Positions 6,093 through 7,152 of a DNA stretch of 7,152 bases are shown piece after piece. The translations under genes were made by a program, and so were the position numbers. Origin of the DNA: Kiritimatiellia bacterium (lineage in GTDB: Bacteria > Verrucomicrobiota > Kiritimatiellia > RFP12 > UBA1067); NCBI GenBank assembly GCA_017459225.1, contig JAFUDL010000407.1:1-7152 (forward strand), read 5' to 3'. Positions within the stretch are counted from its first letter, which is position 1. Every line of letters begins with the position of its first letter. Under the pieces are notes generated by a model. It was not told the origin of the DNA. It searched no databases and saw only the letters and a list, made by a program, of their open reading frames with translations.

Positions 6093-7152
6093 TCAGCGGA
6101 TAGAGATTACCATTCCGCTGAATACGCGCACGCCGCCCGCATCCGTCGAGAATGTGTACGGGGATCTTCCGTATGCCTTGAACTTGAGCGAGGCGAGATT
6201 TTCAGGAGGCGTCTGCCAGGTGATCGCGTAGTCGCCGTTCACGAATCGGCGGCCACGCAGATCGAGCATCACCGTGGCGCCGTCGGCGAAGGAGAGCCCG
6301 GAATCGTACTCCGACGTGCTCTCGGCCGCGAACGCTCCCTGCCCGTCGCGAAGGTCAAGCATCGAACCGTCCATCATCCTCACGTTCGGGAAGTCCGTTG
6401 TCGCCGTCTTGAACGTGCCCAGCACGGAAATCGCACTTCTGGGAGAATGATTACCTGTGCATACACTCTCGTCAAGAGTCAGATTGCGCACCGTTGTGGG
6501 ACAATGCACGCGCACTTCGCCCTTGATCTCGAAGTCCACCGTCTCTGCACGCACCGCGGTGTCGATGAACGAGAAGATTCCACCCTCGGCACACTGCGTC
6601 ACGCGTATGGTGCCGTTTGTCGCGTACGTGTTCTTAAGGCGGAACGCCTTGCCGCCACCACCGATGATCACGTCCATTGTGTGTCCGCCAAGGTCAAGCG
6701 CTGACGGATGGTTCTCCTTGTTTTTCGTGTCGGCCACAAGGCCGAACGTATGCGTGGCATCGAAGAACGAATCCGCCGTCAAAGTCAACGAAGGTATCGT
6801 TCGCCCCGACCCTGTGAATTCCGCGCTGCTGCTGACGACGCCTCCGGCAAGCACGAACGGATAGCCGAAGAACGCTCCATTGCGCATGTCGAAGCGTCCT
6901 TCTGGGCCAATTGTGATCGCGCCCGCGTTGCCGAGTGGCGCATTGAAGCCATATGTGCCGTCTTGGAACAGTCCAGCCACTATCTCAGTGCCGCCGCAAT
7001 ATGTCTGCCACGACTTGGTAGCGATGAACGTTCCCGCGCCTTCCTTCACGAACTTGAGTTTTCCCGTCAAGGCGACCGTGGCGTTCTTCACCGTCTCGCC
7101 TTCCGGCACATTGACGTGCAGTTCGCCGGTCGTGCGCGAGTCGCCGTATTCA
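6093..7152 (-). CDS. Autotransporter-type beta-strand repeat surface protein, partial (3' part)
   Basis: The frame is open to the window edge (first complete codon at 7151-7149), so the start and any signal peptide lie outside; 352 residues are visible. Visible residues 30-65 form a passenger-associated beta-strand repeat: KLKFVKEGAGTFIA, then CGGTEIVAGLF, matching the family pattern 'L-x-K-x-G-x-G-x-L ... Y-x-G-x-T-x-V-x-x-G'. After it come short beta strands in glycine-rich, repetitive context (AITIGPEGRFDMRNGAF, SLTLTADSFFDA, MLDLRDGQGAF, VMLDLRGRRFVNGDYAITW). The protein ends SPYTFSTDAGGVRVFSGMVISIR with no beta-barrel, LPXTG or PEP-CTERM signal. It is probably a cell-surface or extracellular beta-solenoid. 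It sits directly upstream of the CotH gene, so the two proteins are likely co-expressed and possibly act together. An internal GTG at 7109 is not a credible start, because repeat-like sequence continues before it. Confidence 0.8.
   Translation of the reverse strand, partial: EYGDSRTTGELHVNVPEGETVKNATVALTGKLKFVKEGAGTFIATKSWQTYCGGTEIVAGLFQDGTYGFNAPLGNAGAITIGPEGRFDMRNGAFFGYPFVLAGGVVSSSAEFTGSGRTIPSLTLTADSFFDATHTFGLVADTKNKENHPSALDLGGHTMDVIIGGGGKAFRLKNTYATNGTIRVTQCAEGGIFSFIDTAVRAETVDFEIKGEVRVHCPTTVRNLTLDESVCTGNHSPRSAISVLGTFKTATTDFPNVRMMDGSMLDLRDGQGAFAAESTSEYDSGLSFADGATVMLDLRGRRFVNGDYAITWQTPPENLASLKFKAYGRSPYTFSTDAGGVRVFSGMVISIR

Overview
The window looks like a piece of a Verrucomicrobiota-type (PVC) genome, most likely a Kiritimatiellota-like bacterium from an animal gut or sediment. 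This is inferred from protein style, since no marker gene is present. The pointers are secreted autotransporter-like beta-strand proteins without a barrel, a CotH protein ending in a 'WHSPTN...RFFKVKVSLP' tail, a small 'PEPD' secreted protein, and intergenic DNA full of short hairpin repeats.

All full-length genes are on the minus strand, so the biological order runs from right to left. At 7152-6093 lies the 3' part (352 visible residues) of a secreted beta-strand-repeat protein. Ten bases later, 6082-3290 encodes a 930-residue secreted CotH-kinase-family protein with an N-terminal LamG-like region, a short beta-strand linker, an Ig-like domain, the CotH domain and a C-terminal tail module. 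The two are almost certainly one operon. A short intergenic stretch with a TATAAT-type promoter leads to a small secreted protein gene (3196-2871) that is broken by a one-base frame change at an AAAA tract. After a hairpin-bearing spacer with its own promoter comes a 716-residue secreted right-handed beta-helix protein (2682-532) that resembles the GH110 alpha-galactosidase architecture.

The left end (1-531) holds no intact gene. It is a mosaic of a 7-bp tandem repeat, REP-like hairpins and a 14-bp module that recurs at 2754-2767. It ends in a plus-strand remnant of an Rpn/PD-(D/E)XK transposase-type nuclease (376-567), whose end overlaps the 3' end of the beta-helix gene.

Taken together this is an export-oriented block: four predicted cell-surface or extracellular proteins and no cytoplasmic gene. 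The most unusual pairing is a predicted extracellular protein kinase fold co-transcribed with a surface beta-strand protein. No CRISPR array, rRNA, tRNA or complete mobile element was seen.
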